Source of the DNA: CAZKYP01 sp964556885
Lineage (GTDB): Bacteria > Planctomycetota > Phycisphaerae > Sedimentisphaerales > Anaerobacaceae
Assembly (NCBI GenBank): GCA_964556885.1
Contig: CAZKYP010000145.1
Span: 1-8,153 of the forward strand
Length of the DNA: 8,153 nt
Direction: 5' to 3'
The number at the start of each line of letters is the position of its first letter. Positions within the stretch are counted from its first letter, which is position 1. Position numbers and translations under genes: made by a program. Below the pieces are notes generated by a model, which made no database searches, was not told where the DNA came from, and saw only the letters and a list, made by a program, of their open reading frames with translations. Positions 1 to 6,537 of the stretch are shown here, piece after piece.

Positions 1-2
1 TA

Positions 3-2390
3 CGCGAGCAGGCCGTGGACGAGATGGTGCTGGTGACTCTCGGGCCGCAGGCCAAAACTTACAGCAATACCCTGATCGATATAGCCGAAATCGCATTTTT
101 CAAAACGAGCCTGTCTCTGCGTCTTATCGGTGTAGTCGAATCAAAAAAAGCCCTGCAAGGGAGGATAAAACACATGTTGGCTCGACCAATCCCCAAAAAT
201 GCAAAATTAGGTTTCTCCTCCCTGGCAGCAATTATCATTGCCGCCGCAGTTCTGTTGCCAATGGCCAAAGCCAAAGATGATAATTTAAAAGATGTCGCGG
301 GAGGCCTGAACAGAGATGAATACGGAATATTACTGTTGGATAATAGCGATCCAGAATATAGTAGCAAGGAACAATATGACGACCGTTTATATTTATTGGA
401 TAGCAATGGAAACATAAAGGGAGTAGTCTCAGGATTCAATATCTGTGAAACTATTGGTGCGGCTCATCTACTTGCTGTGGATGAAAATAGAAAAACACTC
501 TGGGTGGCCGATGGCATAGGTGCCAGATTATGGCACTTCGATCTTCAATCTGGAAAAAAACTAAAAGAAGTACTTGGCATCAAAGCAAGTTCTATTGCTG
601 TTAATCCTGCAACTGGTGATGTTTGGATATTAATTTCTGAAGGTACAATCGGAGAAGGGCATATCAAAGTAGTAACACCATCAGGTAGCATCAAAGCCAA
701 ATATGAAATTCCAGGTTTTGACATTGCATATAGCAGCTACGATAAATGTTTTTGGATTGTTGGTAAAAATGTTTATAAGGTGGATGAAAAGGGAAAAATT
801 ATAGATCAAATCACCGGGCAAATACCTTGGACAGCAGTCTCTGTTTCGATTGACCACAAAACTGGCAATGCCTGGGTGGTTATACGCGCTCATCCAGAAG
901 TACCTGACAGTAGGCCGGAGCTTTGGATTATCAATCGGGACGTACACTTTGAGCGAAGAATGGATTTGGGGGAGCTTATTCCAACGTGTGTCTCAATTGA
1001 TTCAGACAAAGAAATTGTCTGGGTGGGTTGCTGGAGTACCACATTGCAGTTTACGACAGGCGGTGAAAAACTTAAGTCTGCTCGTCAAGTTCCAGGTTTC
1101 TCAGTTGTTCCGGAGCCATCCACAGGCAGTATTTTTGCAGCCAGTAGGTGGGGTGTTTTAAAAGCAATTGTTAGAGAGTCCGGGTATGTAGACGTAATTA
1201 AGATGGATGAACGGATTGAGGACCAATTAGGTTCAAGCCAAAAATGGCTGGCTATTGTGCCATTCCCTGATTCGAAACTGCAAAGCTCATCCCAACTTAT
1301 TCATTTGACACAATATAAGACAGAACAAGAATTAATGGAAGCTCACCCTGAGTCGGTTATGAAGTTAAAAAATTTAGGCAGGGTTTTGCTTATATGTGCT
1401 AATGACAAGGAAGGTAAATATCCGGATGATTTACATGAACTACGTCAACATATAAAAGATAATGATTTAAAGTGGTTATTAGAAAATGTTATTTACCTCG
1501 GTAAAGGAAAAACTGTCGAAGATTCTCCCGGTTTGGCAATAGCTTATGACAAAATGTTGCTCGAAAAGCTAAACGGCACTACAGTTTTATATATTGATAA
1601 CCATGTTGGATTCCTACGAGCCGAGCAGTTTGAAAAGCTTGGTATCAAATCCAATCATAAGACCGATGTGAAGGTCGAGACTCAGGGAACTAATGTTCAG
1701 GTTAAAGAAGAAAGCTCACAAACAAAAACAGTTTTACTTCCGGATGTTGACAACAAGGCCCTGATGCTGGATTTGGCAAGTGGCGAGTTGGTTGATGTAC
1801 CAAAAGCCGATACTGAAGAGGAAATCTGGTCGGCGATAGAAGAACTCGGTAAAGGAGATTTAACTTTTGACGCTTCGTCTTTTATATTTGTCCGAGGTGC
1901 TACAACTCAAAGTCCAACCGAGACGATAACCGGACCGTTTAAGGCTTACAAAATAGAACAGAAATTGCCTGTCAGTTTGACTGTTACGACAAAGGAAGGC
2001 ACGAACTACAAAGTTAAGGTGCTTTCGGCTGATAATGACGGTTGCCGGCTTGAATATCATTCGCTTGAAAAAAAAGAAGAACAGGCCAAACATGATAGTG
2101 TCGTTTCGGATGCAAGCCGGGAGAGATATTTTGTTACACTGACAGTCGGGCTGGAGAAAATGATGTTCGAGGGCGAGGAAGTGACGTGGGAACAGTTGCC
2201 GGATATTCTGGAAAAGGTCCCGAATCGACCTAAAACAGTCTTCTGTATAGCTATCGATTCTGAGGAAATAACTATTGCACGATTGAATCAGGCAAAGGGT
2301 AAAGCCGAAATCCTCAGCAGGCAGTTTGGCTTCGAATATCTAAGCTATGTCGGAGTACATCCGTTCGATTCAAAAACAGAAGAGAAATAG
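3..2390 (+). CDS. M56 (BlaR1-type) membrane peptidase/sensor, C-terminal part with beta-propeller-like and ExbD-like extension; 5' end outside window
   Basis: The reading frame is open to the left edge: the codons before the GTG at 15 read R-E-Q-A, and REQAVDEMVL matches the conserved E-x-A-x-D stretch after the HExxH helix of M56 peptidases. The true start is therefore upstream, and GTG 15 is an internal Val. Numbering from that Val: residues 1-60 are the end of the M56 domain (YSNTLIDIA, then GRIKHML). Residues 65-82 are a transmembrane helix. Residues about 100-420 hold repeated strands of the type LWVAD, VWILI, CFWIVG, AWVVI and VWVGCW, each preceded by a turn such as NPATGD, suggesting a beta-propeller. 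Residues 438-545 resemble the prepilin-like H-X9-DG domain (CANDKEGKYPDDL, then VLYIDNHVGF). Residues 572-628 hold a 'GKGDLTFD' segment. Residues 703-785 look ExbD-like (VTLTVG, FEGEEVTWEQLP, GFEYLSYVGVHP). By family analogy it is a membrane sensor with a large extracytoplasmic part. Its ligand and target are unknown, and the HExxH motif lies outside the window. Confidence 0.8.
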   Translation, partial: REQAVDEMVLVTLGPQAKTYSNTLIDIAEIAFFKTSLSLRLIGVVESKKALQGRIKHMLARPIPKNAKLGFSSLAAIIIAAAVLLPMAKAKDDNLKDVAGGLNRDEYGILLLDNSDPEYSSKEQYDDRLYLLDSNGNIKGVVSGFNICETIGAAHLLAVDENRKTLWVADGIGARLWHFDLQSGKKLKEVLGIKASSIAVNPATGDVWILISEGTIGEGHIKVVTPSGSIKAKYEIPGFDIAYSSYDKCFWIVGKNVYKVDEKGKIIDQITGQIPWTAVSVSIDHKTGNAWVVIRAHPEVPDSRPELWIINRDVHFERRMDLGELIPTCVSIDSDKEIVWVGCWSTTLQFTTGGEKLKSARQVPGFSVVPEPSTGSIFAASRWGVLKAIVRESGYVDVIKMDERIEDQLGSSQKWLAIVPFPDSKLQSSSQLIHLTQYKTEQELMEAHPESVMKLKNLGRVLLICANDKEGKYPDDLHELRQHIKDNDLKWLLENVIYLGKGKTVEDSPGLAIAYDKMLLEKLNGTTVLYIDNHVGFLRAEQFEKLGIKSNHKTDVKVETQGTNVQVKEESSQTKTVLLPDVDNKALMLDLASGELVDVPKADTEEEIWSAIEELGKGDLTFDASSFIFVRGATTQSPTETITGPFKAYKIEQKLPVSLTVTTKEGTNYKVKVLSADNDGCRLEYHSLEKKEEQAKHDSVVSDASRERYFVTLTVGLEKMMFEGEEVTWEQLPDILEKVPNRPKTVFCIAIDSEEITIARLNQAKGKAEILSRQFGFEYLSYVGVHPFDSKTEEK
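207..260 (+). other. Predicted transmembrane segment of the M56 protein
   Basis: Residues 65-82 (counted from the Val codon at 15) are an uninterrupted hydrophobic stretch rich in Ala, Ile and Leu. It lies directly after the basic R-x-K-x-x-M-L-A-R-P segment that usually closes the M56 peptidase domain. It separates the membrane peptidase from the long soluble extension. The positive residues just before it and the acidic, lysine-containing region after it suggest that the extension is extracytoplasmic. That orientation is an inference. Confidence 0.65.
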
Positions 2391-2419
2391 GTATTGGAAT
2401 TGTCTTTGTTTTACAGGCA
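2391..2419. other. Convergent 29-bp spacer without visible terminator
   Basis: The M56 gene and fmdB end tail to tail with only these 29 bases between their stop codons. I see no hairpin with a U-run in either direction. If a terminator exists, it overlaps coding sequence or is factor-dependent. Confidence 0.6.
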
Positions 2420-2755
2420 TTACGCGGATTTCTTTTTGTCTTTCAGTTTTGTTTCGGTTTTTGCGGCGGTTTTTGTTTCTGTGGTTTTGGTGTCGGTTTT
2501 TTCGGGTTTCTTTTCGGTTGTGCTCTTGTTGTTAGCCTTTTTCTCGCTCTCGGCGTCCTTTTTGTAGCTTTCGCTTCGATAGTCGGTTTCGTAGAAGCCG
2601 GAGCCTTTGAAGATAATCCCGGCGCCGGCGCCGATGAGCCGCTGCAGGCTCTGTTTGCTGCAATTCGGGCATTTGCGCAGCGGCCGGGCTTTTATTGACT
2701 GAAACTGCTCGAATTTATGGCCGCAGCTTTCGCATATATATTCATAAGTCGGCAT
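2420..2755 (-). CDS. FmdB-family zinc-ribbon protein
   Basis: This 111-residue protein opens with MPTYEYICESCGHKFE, the hallmark of the FmdB (CxxC_CXXC_SSSS) family. Two Cys pairs, C8/C11 and C29/C32, would bind one zinc ion. The conserved G-rich stretch IGAGAGIIFKGSGFYETDYR (41-60) follows, where the family typically shows 'FKGSGFY.TDY'. Residues 61-111 are low-complexity, rich in Lys, Thr and Glu, and probably disordered. FmdB was first named as a putative regulator of formamidase expression, but the role of most members is unknown. Here it is the last gene of the dnaJ-grpE set, 5 bp after grpE. A GGAG (minus strand, 2764-2767) eight bases before the ATG lies within the end of grpE, so translation is probably coupled. 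The position suggests a role linked to protein quality control, but this is context only. It converges with the M56 gene. Confidence 0.9.
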   Translation of the reverse strand: MPTYEYICESCGHKFEQFQSIKARPLRKCPNCSKQSLQRLIGAGAGIIFKGSGFYETDYRSESYKKDAESEKKANNKSTTEKKPEKTDTKTTETKTAAKTETKLKDKKKSA

Positions 2756-2760
2756 GGCTT

Positions 2761-3399
2761 CTACTCCGTATCGGTAAATTGATTTTCATCACCTTCGTAA
2801 TCACCTTCCGATTCTTCCGGAAATTCATCCGGTTCCTGTCCTTGTTCGATCGGCAGCTTGTTTACGATGACCTTGCTCGGTCGAATCGTTCGACCGTTGA
2901 GTTTGTACCCTTTCTGGAACTCCTCCAGGACGATATTATCTTCCTGCTGCTCGTCGGTCTTTCGCATCATCGCTTCGTGCAGGTTCGGATCGAATTGTTC
3001 ACCCAGCGATTTAGTTTGTTCCACGCCGTGCGATTTTAAGATATCGAGCATCTGGTCGTAGATTATCCTGACGCCCTTGATAAGTGCATCGATGTTCTCG
3101 GCGCCTTCCACATTCTGAAGTGTATGCTCGAAGTTATCCAAAGCCGGCAGCAGGGTCTTGATTATCATTTCCTTTTCGTATGAAACGCTGTCGGTGATTT
3201 GTTTGGCGGATCGCTTTTGAAAATTCGCATAATCGGCGCTGATTCGCTGGAGTTTGCCGAAAAGCTCGTCTTTTTCCTTCTGCAATTCCTCTATCTCGGC
3301 ACGCAGCGATTCTATACTGTCTTTGTTGTATTTTGAATCTCTGGATGGAGCTTCGTGTGGATCGTCGGTATTATGTTTTTCTTTATCTTTGTGTTTCAT
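2761..3399 (-). CDS. grpE: Nucleotide exchange factor GrpE
   Basis: GrpE binds the DnaK ATPase domain in the cytosol and releases ADP, allowing substrate release and re-charging. The 212-residue protein has a polar, disordered N-terminus (1-27) and a long charged coiled coil (about 28-75), ending in DYANFQKR (57-63), which is typical of the family dimerisation helix. The four-helix segment follows with LLPALDNFEHTL (83-94). The beta domain that contacts DnaK has GEQFDPNLHEAMM (133-145) and the PROSITE-like signature VLEEFQKGYKLNGRTIRPSK (157-176). The C-terminal 27 residues or so (186-212) are an acidic tail beyond the usual end at 'VIVNK'. The ATG overlaps the dnaJ stop by one base (TGATG, minus strand 3401-3397). 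The upstream sequence has only a weak GGTAG, so coupling to dnaJ translation probably decides the start. DnaK itself is not in the window. Confidence 0.97.
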   Translation of the reverse strand: MKHKDKEKHNTDDPHEAPSRDSKYNKDSIESLRAEIEELQKEKDELFGKLQRISADYANFQKRSAKQITDSVSYEKEMIIKTLLPALDNFEHTLQNVEGAENIDALIKGVRIIYDQMLDILKSHGVEQTKSLGEQFDPNLHEAMMRKTDEQQEDNIVLEEFQKGYKLNGRTIRPSKVIVNKLPIEQGQEPDEFPEESEGDYEGDENQFTDTE

Positions 3400-4445
3400 C
3401 AGTTACTACCAAACTGTTGTTTCAATTTTTCAAAAAATCCCGTTGATTTCGGTGATACGTTTTTGTTCTCTGTTTTTGCGAATTCGGTGAGCAGCCTTTG
3501 TTGCTCGGAGTTCAGTTTTGTCGGCGTTTCTATAATAATCTGCACAAGCTGGTCGCCCGTTCGGTGCGTTCGAATGTCCGGAAGTCCCTGGCTTTTTATC
3601 CTGAAGATACTGCCGTACTGTGTTCCGGCCGGAATTTTCAGCTTTTGAGTGCCGTTCAGGCTCGGTACATCGATTGTTGTTCCGAGAGCCGCCTGCGTGA
3701 AGCTGATCGGGACAACGGCAATCAGGTCGTTACCGTCCCGCTGCAGAAATTCGTGCTGCTTTATCCTGACATAGCAGTAAAGGTCACCTCTCGGCCCGCC
3801 GCCGTGGCCAGGCTCGCCTTCGCCGCTGACTCTTATGCCTTGTCCCTCGTGGACGCCTATCGGAATCTTTATATTTATAACTCTCTTTTTCGGCTCTCTG
3901 CCGGTGCCTCTGCATTTTTTGCATGATTTTGTTATTATCTGTCCGGTACCTCTGCATTGGCTGCAGGTCGAGACCATCTGGAAGAAGCCGCCCCCTCTTG
4001 CCACCTGACCTGTTCCCCTGCACGTTGGACAATTGGCTGGCTTGCTTCCTTTGGCGCAGCCGCTGCCGTCACATTCACTGCACATATCCTGACGCGTAAA
4101 CTCTATTGTTTTCTCGGTGCCTTTTGCAATGTCGTTGAGAGTTAATTCTACGGTTGTTTCCAGGTCGTAACCGCGTGCAGGGCCGGCCCGGTGGTGAGAC
4201 GACCCTCTGCCTCGTCCTCCGAAAATGCCGCTGAAGAAATCTTCGAAGCCGAACATGCTGAAGATATCTTCGACGTTCATTCGGGAGAAGTCGTGCACAC
4301 CGGAGCCGCGAAGACCTTCATGTCCGTATTGATCATAGCGCTGACGTTTCTCGGTATCGCTGAGGACCTCGTATGCCTCGGCGCATTCCTTGAATTTGGC
4401 CTCCGCTTCTTTATCGCCCGGATTTTTGTCAGGGTGATACTTCAT
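3399..4445 (-). CDS. dnaJ: Chaperone protein DnaJ (type I Hsp40), N-terminus lost in assembly gap
   Basis: DnaJ delivers unfolded proteins to DnaK and stimulates its ATPase. The 348 visible residues begin MKYHPDKNPG, which is the middle of the J domain: the HPD motif is at residues 4-6 but should lie near residue 33-35. About 29-30 N-terminal residues (helix I and most of helix II) are thus hidden in the N run, and the first Met is internal. The rest of the J domain (AYEVLSDTEKRQRYDQYG, 24-41) is intact. A short Gly/Phe linker with DIF motifs covers about 48-90. Four zinc-binding CxxCxGxG repeats start at C122, C139, C161 and C175, making it a type I DnaJ. Two C-terminal beta domains follow (G-V-H-E-G-Q and R-G-D-L-Y-C-Y-V motifs). 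The stop overlaps the grpE start. The whole gene would be about 378 codons, normal for the family. Confidence 0.96.
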   Translation of the reverse strand: MKYHPDKNPGDKEAEAKFKECAEAYEVLSDTEKRQRYDQYGHEGLRGSGVHDFSRMNVEDIFSMFGFEDFFSGIFGGRGRGSSHHRAGPARGYDLETTVELTLNDIAKGTEKTIEFTRQDMCSECDGSGCAKGSKPANCPTCRGTGQVARGGGFFQMVSTCSQCRGTGQIITKSCKKCRGTGREPKKRVINIKIPIGVHEGQGIRVSGEGEPGHGGGPRGDLYCYVRIKQHEFLQRDGNDLIAVVPISFTQAALGTTIDVPSLNGTQKLKIPAGTQYGSIFRIKSQGLPDIRTHRTGDQLVQIIIETPTKLNSEQQRLLTEFAKTENKNVSPKSTGFFEKLKQQFGSN

Positions 4446-4545
4446 NNNNNNNNNNNNNNNNNNNNNNNNNNNNNNNNNNNNNNNNNNNNNNNNNNNNNNN
4501 NNNNNNNNNNNNNNNNNNNNNNNNNNNNNNNNNNNNNNNNNNNNN
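4446..4545. other. Assembly gap of exactly 100 N
   Basis: There are exactly 100 ambiguous bases. This is the usual placeholder for a scaffold join of unknown length, so the real distance may differ. It hides the first ~30 codons of dnaJ, its ribosome binding site and the groEL-dnaJ spacer. The flanks fall on codon boundaries: 'cat' (internal Met of dnaJ) on the left and 'tta' (groEL stop) on the right. If the true gap is near 100 bp, about 88-90 bp would be dnaJ and only about 10 bp spacer, as in a tight operon. Confidence 0.97.
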
Positions 4546-6165
4546 TTATCTTACCGAACCGGCTATAGGTTCTGTGTCTTTATCCTTGTCTTTCAACTCT
4601 GTTATCAGGACGTTGGTTGTCAGCATAAGACCTGCAACCGAAGCGGCCATCTCCAGGGCCGTTCTTGCGACCTTTGCAGGGTCGATGATTCCGGCTTTGA
4701 ACATATCGACAAACTCGCCTGTATTTGCATCGTAGCCGATTTTTTCACCTTTCTCCATGAGCTGGGCGACAATCACGTCACCGTGCTGGCCGCTGTTGTT
4801 TACAATTTGTGTTGTCGGTGCTTCGAGCGCACTGATTACGATATCGAAACCAATTTTTTCGTCGCCTTTGGCTTTTGCCTTGGCTTTTTCAACCTCCGGG
4901 ATGGCACGAAGGAATACGATACCGCCTCCGGTGACAACACCTTCTTCCGCAGCCGCTCTTGTAGCGTGTAGTGCGTCGTCGAGCAGGTCCTTGCGTTCTT
5001 TCATTTCCGCTTCCGTAGCAGCCCCGGCTTTTATAACAGCGACACCACCGGTTAATTTGGCTAATCTTTCCTGCAGTTTCTCCTTATCGTAGCTGCTGGT
5101 AGTCTTTTCAATCTGGTTGCGGATCTGGTCGCAGCGGGCGGTGATTTCTTTCTTTTTGCCGGCGCCTTCAATTATCGTTGTCGTTTCCTTGTTCACGACA
5201 ATCTTATTGGCCTGGCCTAACTGTGAAAGCTCGATGCTTTCAAGCTTGATTCCCAGGTCTTCGGAAATGACCTGTCCACCGGTAAGTATACCCAGGTCGG
5301 CCAGCATGGCCTTCCTGCGGTCGCCGAAGCCGGGAGCTTTTACTGCACATATCCTCAACACTCCCTGCAGCCTGTTGATGACCAGGGCGGCTAACGCTTC
5401 GCCCTCGACGTCCTCTGCGACAATCAACAGGGGTTTGCCTACCTGGGCGATTTTTTCGAGCAGGGGGATTAGCTCGCGAACGTTGGATATTTTCTTTTCG
5501 TGCAGCAGGATATAGGCGTCTTCAAGAACGGCTTCGAGGGTCTCCGGATTGGTCATGAAATACGGAGAGATGTAGCCTTTGTCGAACTGCATACCTTCAA
5601 CTACCTGCAGCTCGTTTTCCATTCCCTTGCCTTCTTCGACCTCGATGACACCTTCCTTGCCTACTTTATCGAGTGCATCGGCAAGTATTTTGCCTACCAT
5701 TGGGTCATTATTCGCGCTGATGGTCGCCACCTTTTCGATGTCATCGTGACCTTTAACCGGCACACTTGCCGACTTGATGAATTTTGTGGCAACAGCGGCG
5801 GCATTGTTGATCCCGCGCTGTATGGCCATCGGATTTACCCCGGCCGTCACGTACCGCAGACCCTCCGTGTATATGGCTTCCGCCAGGACGGTCGAGGTTG
5901 TTGTCCCGTCGCCGACCACGTCGGATGTTTTGCTGGCGACCTCGTTAACCATCTTGGCGCCCATGTTTTTGAACGGCTCGGGCAGCTCGATTTCCTTGCT
6001 GACCGAAACGCCGTCTTTTGTCACTTTCGGGGAGCCCCAGCTCTTATGCAGAATGACGTTCCTGCCGGTCGGGCCGAGAGTCACCTTGACCGCATTGGCC
6101 AGTTGCGAAAGGCCGTCTTTAAGCTGTGCTCTTGCTGCATCGTTGAACATTAATTGCTTTGCCAT
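4546..6165 (-). CDS. groEL: Chaperonin GroEL (60 kDa), paralog without GGM tail
   Basis: This is the ATP-driven folding chamber subunit that works with GroES in the cytosol. At 539 residues it is full-length. It starts MAKQLMFNDAARAQLKDG and shows the ATPase residues expected from E. coli GroEL: Asp51 in TKDGV, GDGTTT with Asp86 (85-90), Asp397 in DDALHATRAA and Asp495 in GIIDP. The apical substrate/GroES groove is conserved (GYISPYF 197-203, NVRELIPLLE 228-237, EALAALVIN 256-264). It ends ...ITELKDKDKDTEPIAGSVR, lacking the flexible Gly-Gly-Met tail that the other groEL copy in this window has. The ATG at 6165 is preceded by AGAGG (minus strand, 6174-6178) at eight bases. It lies 43 bp after groES, so both are probably on one message. 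The stop codon directly touches the N gap, so the last bases lie at a contig end and deserve slight caution. Confidence 0.97.
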   Translation of the reverse strand: MAKQLMFNDAARAQLKDGLSQLANAVKVTLGPTGRNVILHKSWGSPKVTKDGVSVSKEIELPEPFKNMGAKMVNEVASKTSDVVGDGTTTSTVLAEAIYTEGLRYVTAGVNPMAIQRGINNAAAVATKFIKSASVPVKGHDDIEKVATISANNDPMVGKILADALDKVGKEGVIEVEEGKGMENELQVVEGMQFDKGYISPYFMTNPETLEAVLEDAYILLHEKKISNVRELIPLLEKIAQVGKPLLIVAEDVEGEALAALVINRLQGVLRICAVKAPGFGDRRKAMLADLGILTGGQVISEDLGIKLESIELSQLGQANKIVVNKETTTIIEGAGKKKEITARCDQIRNQIEKTTSSYDKEKLQERLAKLTGGVAVIKAGAATEAEMKERKDLLDDALHATRAAAEEGVVTGGGIVFLRAIPEVEKAKAKAKGDEKIGFDIVISALEAPTTQIVNNSGQHGDVIVAQLMEKGEKIGYDANTGEFVDMFKAGIIDPAKVARTALEMAASVAGLMLTTNVLITELKDKDKDTEPIAGSVR

Positions 6166-6173
6166 TTCCTTTA
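6166..6173 (-). promoter_or_regulatory. Spacer of the groEL ribosome binding site (AGAGG at 6174-6178)
   Basis: On the minus strand the sequence before the groEL ATG reads taAGAGGtaaaggaaATG. The AGAGG core is at 6174-6178, with eight bases of spacing. This supports the ATG at 6165 and the MAKQ start, which aligns with the usual first residues of GroEL (M-A-A-K). Confidence 0.6.
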
Positions 6174-6181
6174 CCTCTTAT

Positions 6182-6196
6182 AAGTAAAATTTACTT
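6182..6196. repeat. 15-bp perfect palindrome between groES and groEL
   Basis: The plus strand reads aagtaaa-a-tttactt: two 7-base arms in exact inverted orientation around one central base. It lies in the 43-bp groES-groEL spacer. As RNA it would make only a weak, A/U-rich hairpin with no usable loop and no following U-run, so it is not an intrinsic terminator. It could be a protein-binding site or chance in AT-rich sequence. It does not match the CIRCE operator (TTAGCACTC-N9-GAGTGCTAA). Confidence 0.45.
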
Positions 6197-6208
6197 TTAT
6201 TGTCGTTT

Positions 6209-6499
6209 TTACTTCTCGATAATACCGAGCACGTCACTTTCTCTGAGGATTACAAACTTTTCCCCGTCGATTTCGACGTCGTTGCCGATGTACTTTCCGT
6301 AAATCACTTCATCGTTTTTCTTCACCGACATTTTGCTCAGCTTGCCGTCGTCGAGCTGTTTGCCGGGGCCGATGGCCACTACTTTGCCGATCTGCGGTTT
6401 TTCTTTCGCGGTATCCGGGAGGATGATGCCGCCTGCAGTCTTCTCTTCAGCGTCCGATTGTTTGATTATGATTCTGTCATCCAGAGGTTTAAGTTTCAT
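6209..6499 (-). CDS. groES: Co-chaperonin GroES (10 kDa)
   Basis: GroES forms the heptameric lid of the GroEL chamber. The 96-residue protein has the standard length and layout: KPLDDRIIIK at the start; the mobile loop at about 17-33 with the GroEL-binding hydrophobic tripeptide I25-I26-L27 inside AGGIILPD; a roof-hairpin region at about 46-59 (GKQLDDGKLSKMSV); and the closing strand VILRESDVLGI (83-93). Its ATG is well placed: the minus strand has AAGGAG (6506-6511) six bases upstream. It follows the fucosidase gene by 38 bp and precedes the GGM-less groEL by 43 bp. The adjacent partner is therefore that paralog, but a single GroES may serve both GroEL copies. No CIRCE element or clear promoter lies in the 38 bp before it. 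Transcription probably comes from further upstream, or from a promoter within the fucosidase gene that I cannot identify. Confidence 0.97.
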   Translation of the reverse strand: MKLKPLDDRIIIKQSDAEEKTAGGIILPDTAKEKPQIGKVVAIGPGKQLDDGKLSKMSVKKNDEVIYGKYIGNDVEIDGEKFVILRESDVLGIIEK

Positions 6500-6505
6500 A
6501 ACTCA

Positions 6506-6511
6506 CTCCTT
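6506..6511 (-). promoter_or_regulatory. Strong ribosome binding site of groES
   Basis: Plus-strand ctcctt gives AAGGAG on the minus strand, six bases before the groES ATG at 6499. It is the best Shine-Dalgarno match seen in the window, fitting an abundant chaperone subunit. Confidence 0.75.
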
Positions 6512-6537
6512 ATCTGTCTAATTTCAAATGCCTTGAA

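Noticed and set aside
15..17. GTG at 15 as the start of the M56-type gene
   Set aside because: The frame is open upstream to the window edge, and the codons before it (R-E-Q-A) belong to the conserved M56 motif, so the GTG encodes an internal Val.
3784..4032. An 82-codon Arg-rich open frame on the minus strand inside dnaJ in another frame
   Set aside because: It overlaps the zinc-finger region of dnaJ; the Arg-rich, Gly-containing translation is the frame-shifted reading of the Cys/Gly repeats.
4443..4445. ATG next to the N run as the dnaJ start
   Set aside because: It would begin the protein three residues before the HPD motif, removing J-domain helices I and II. The first ~30 codons are hidden in the gap.
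5500..6153. A 217-codon open frame on the plus strand, antisense to groEL
   Set aside because: It lies wholly opposite a strongly conserved groEL, and its translation has no recognisable family features. It is a codon-bias shadow.
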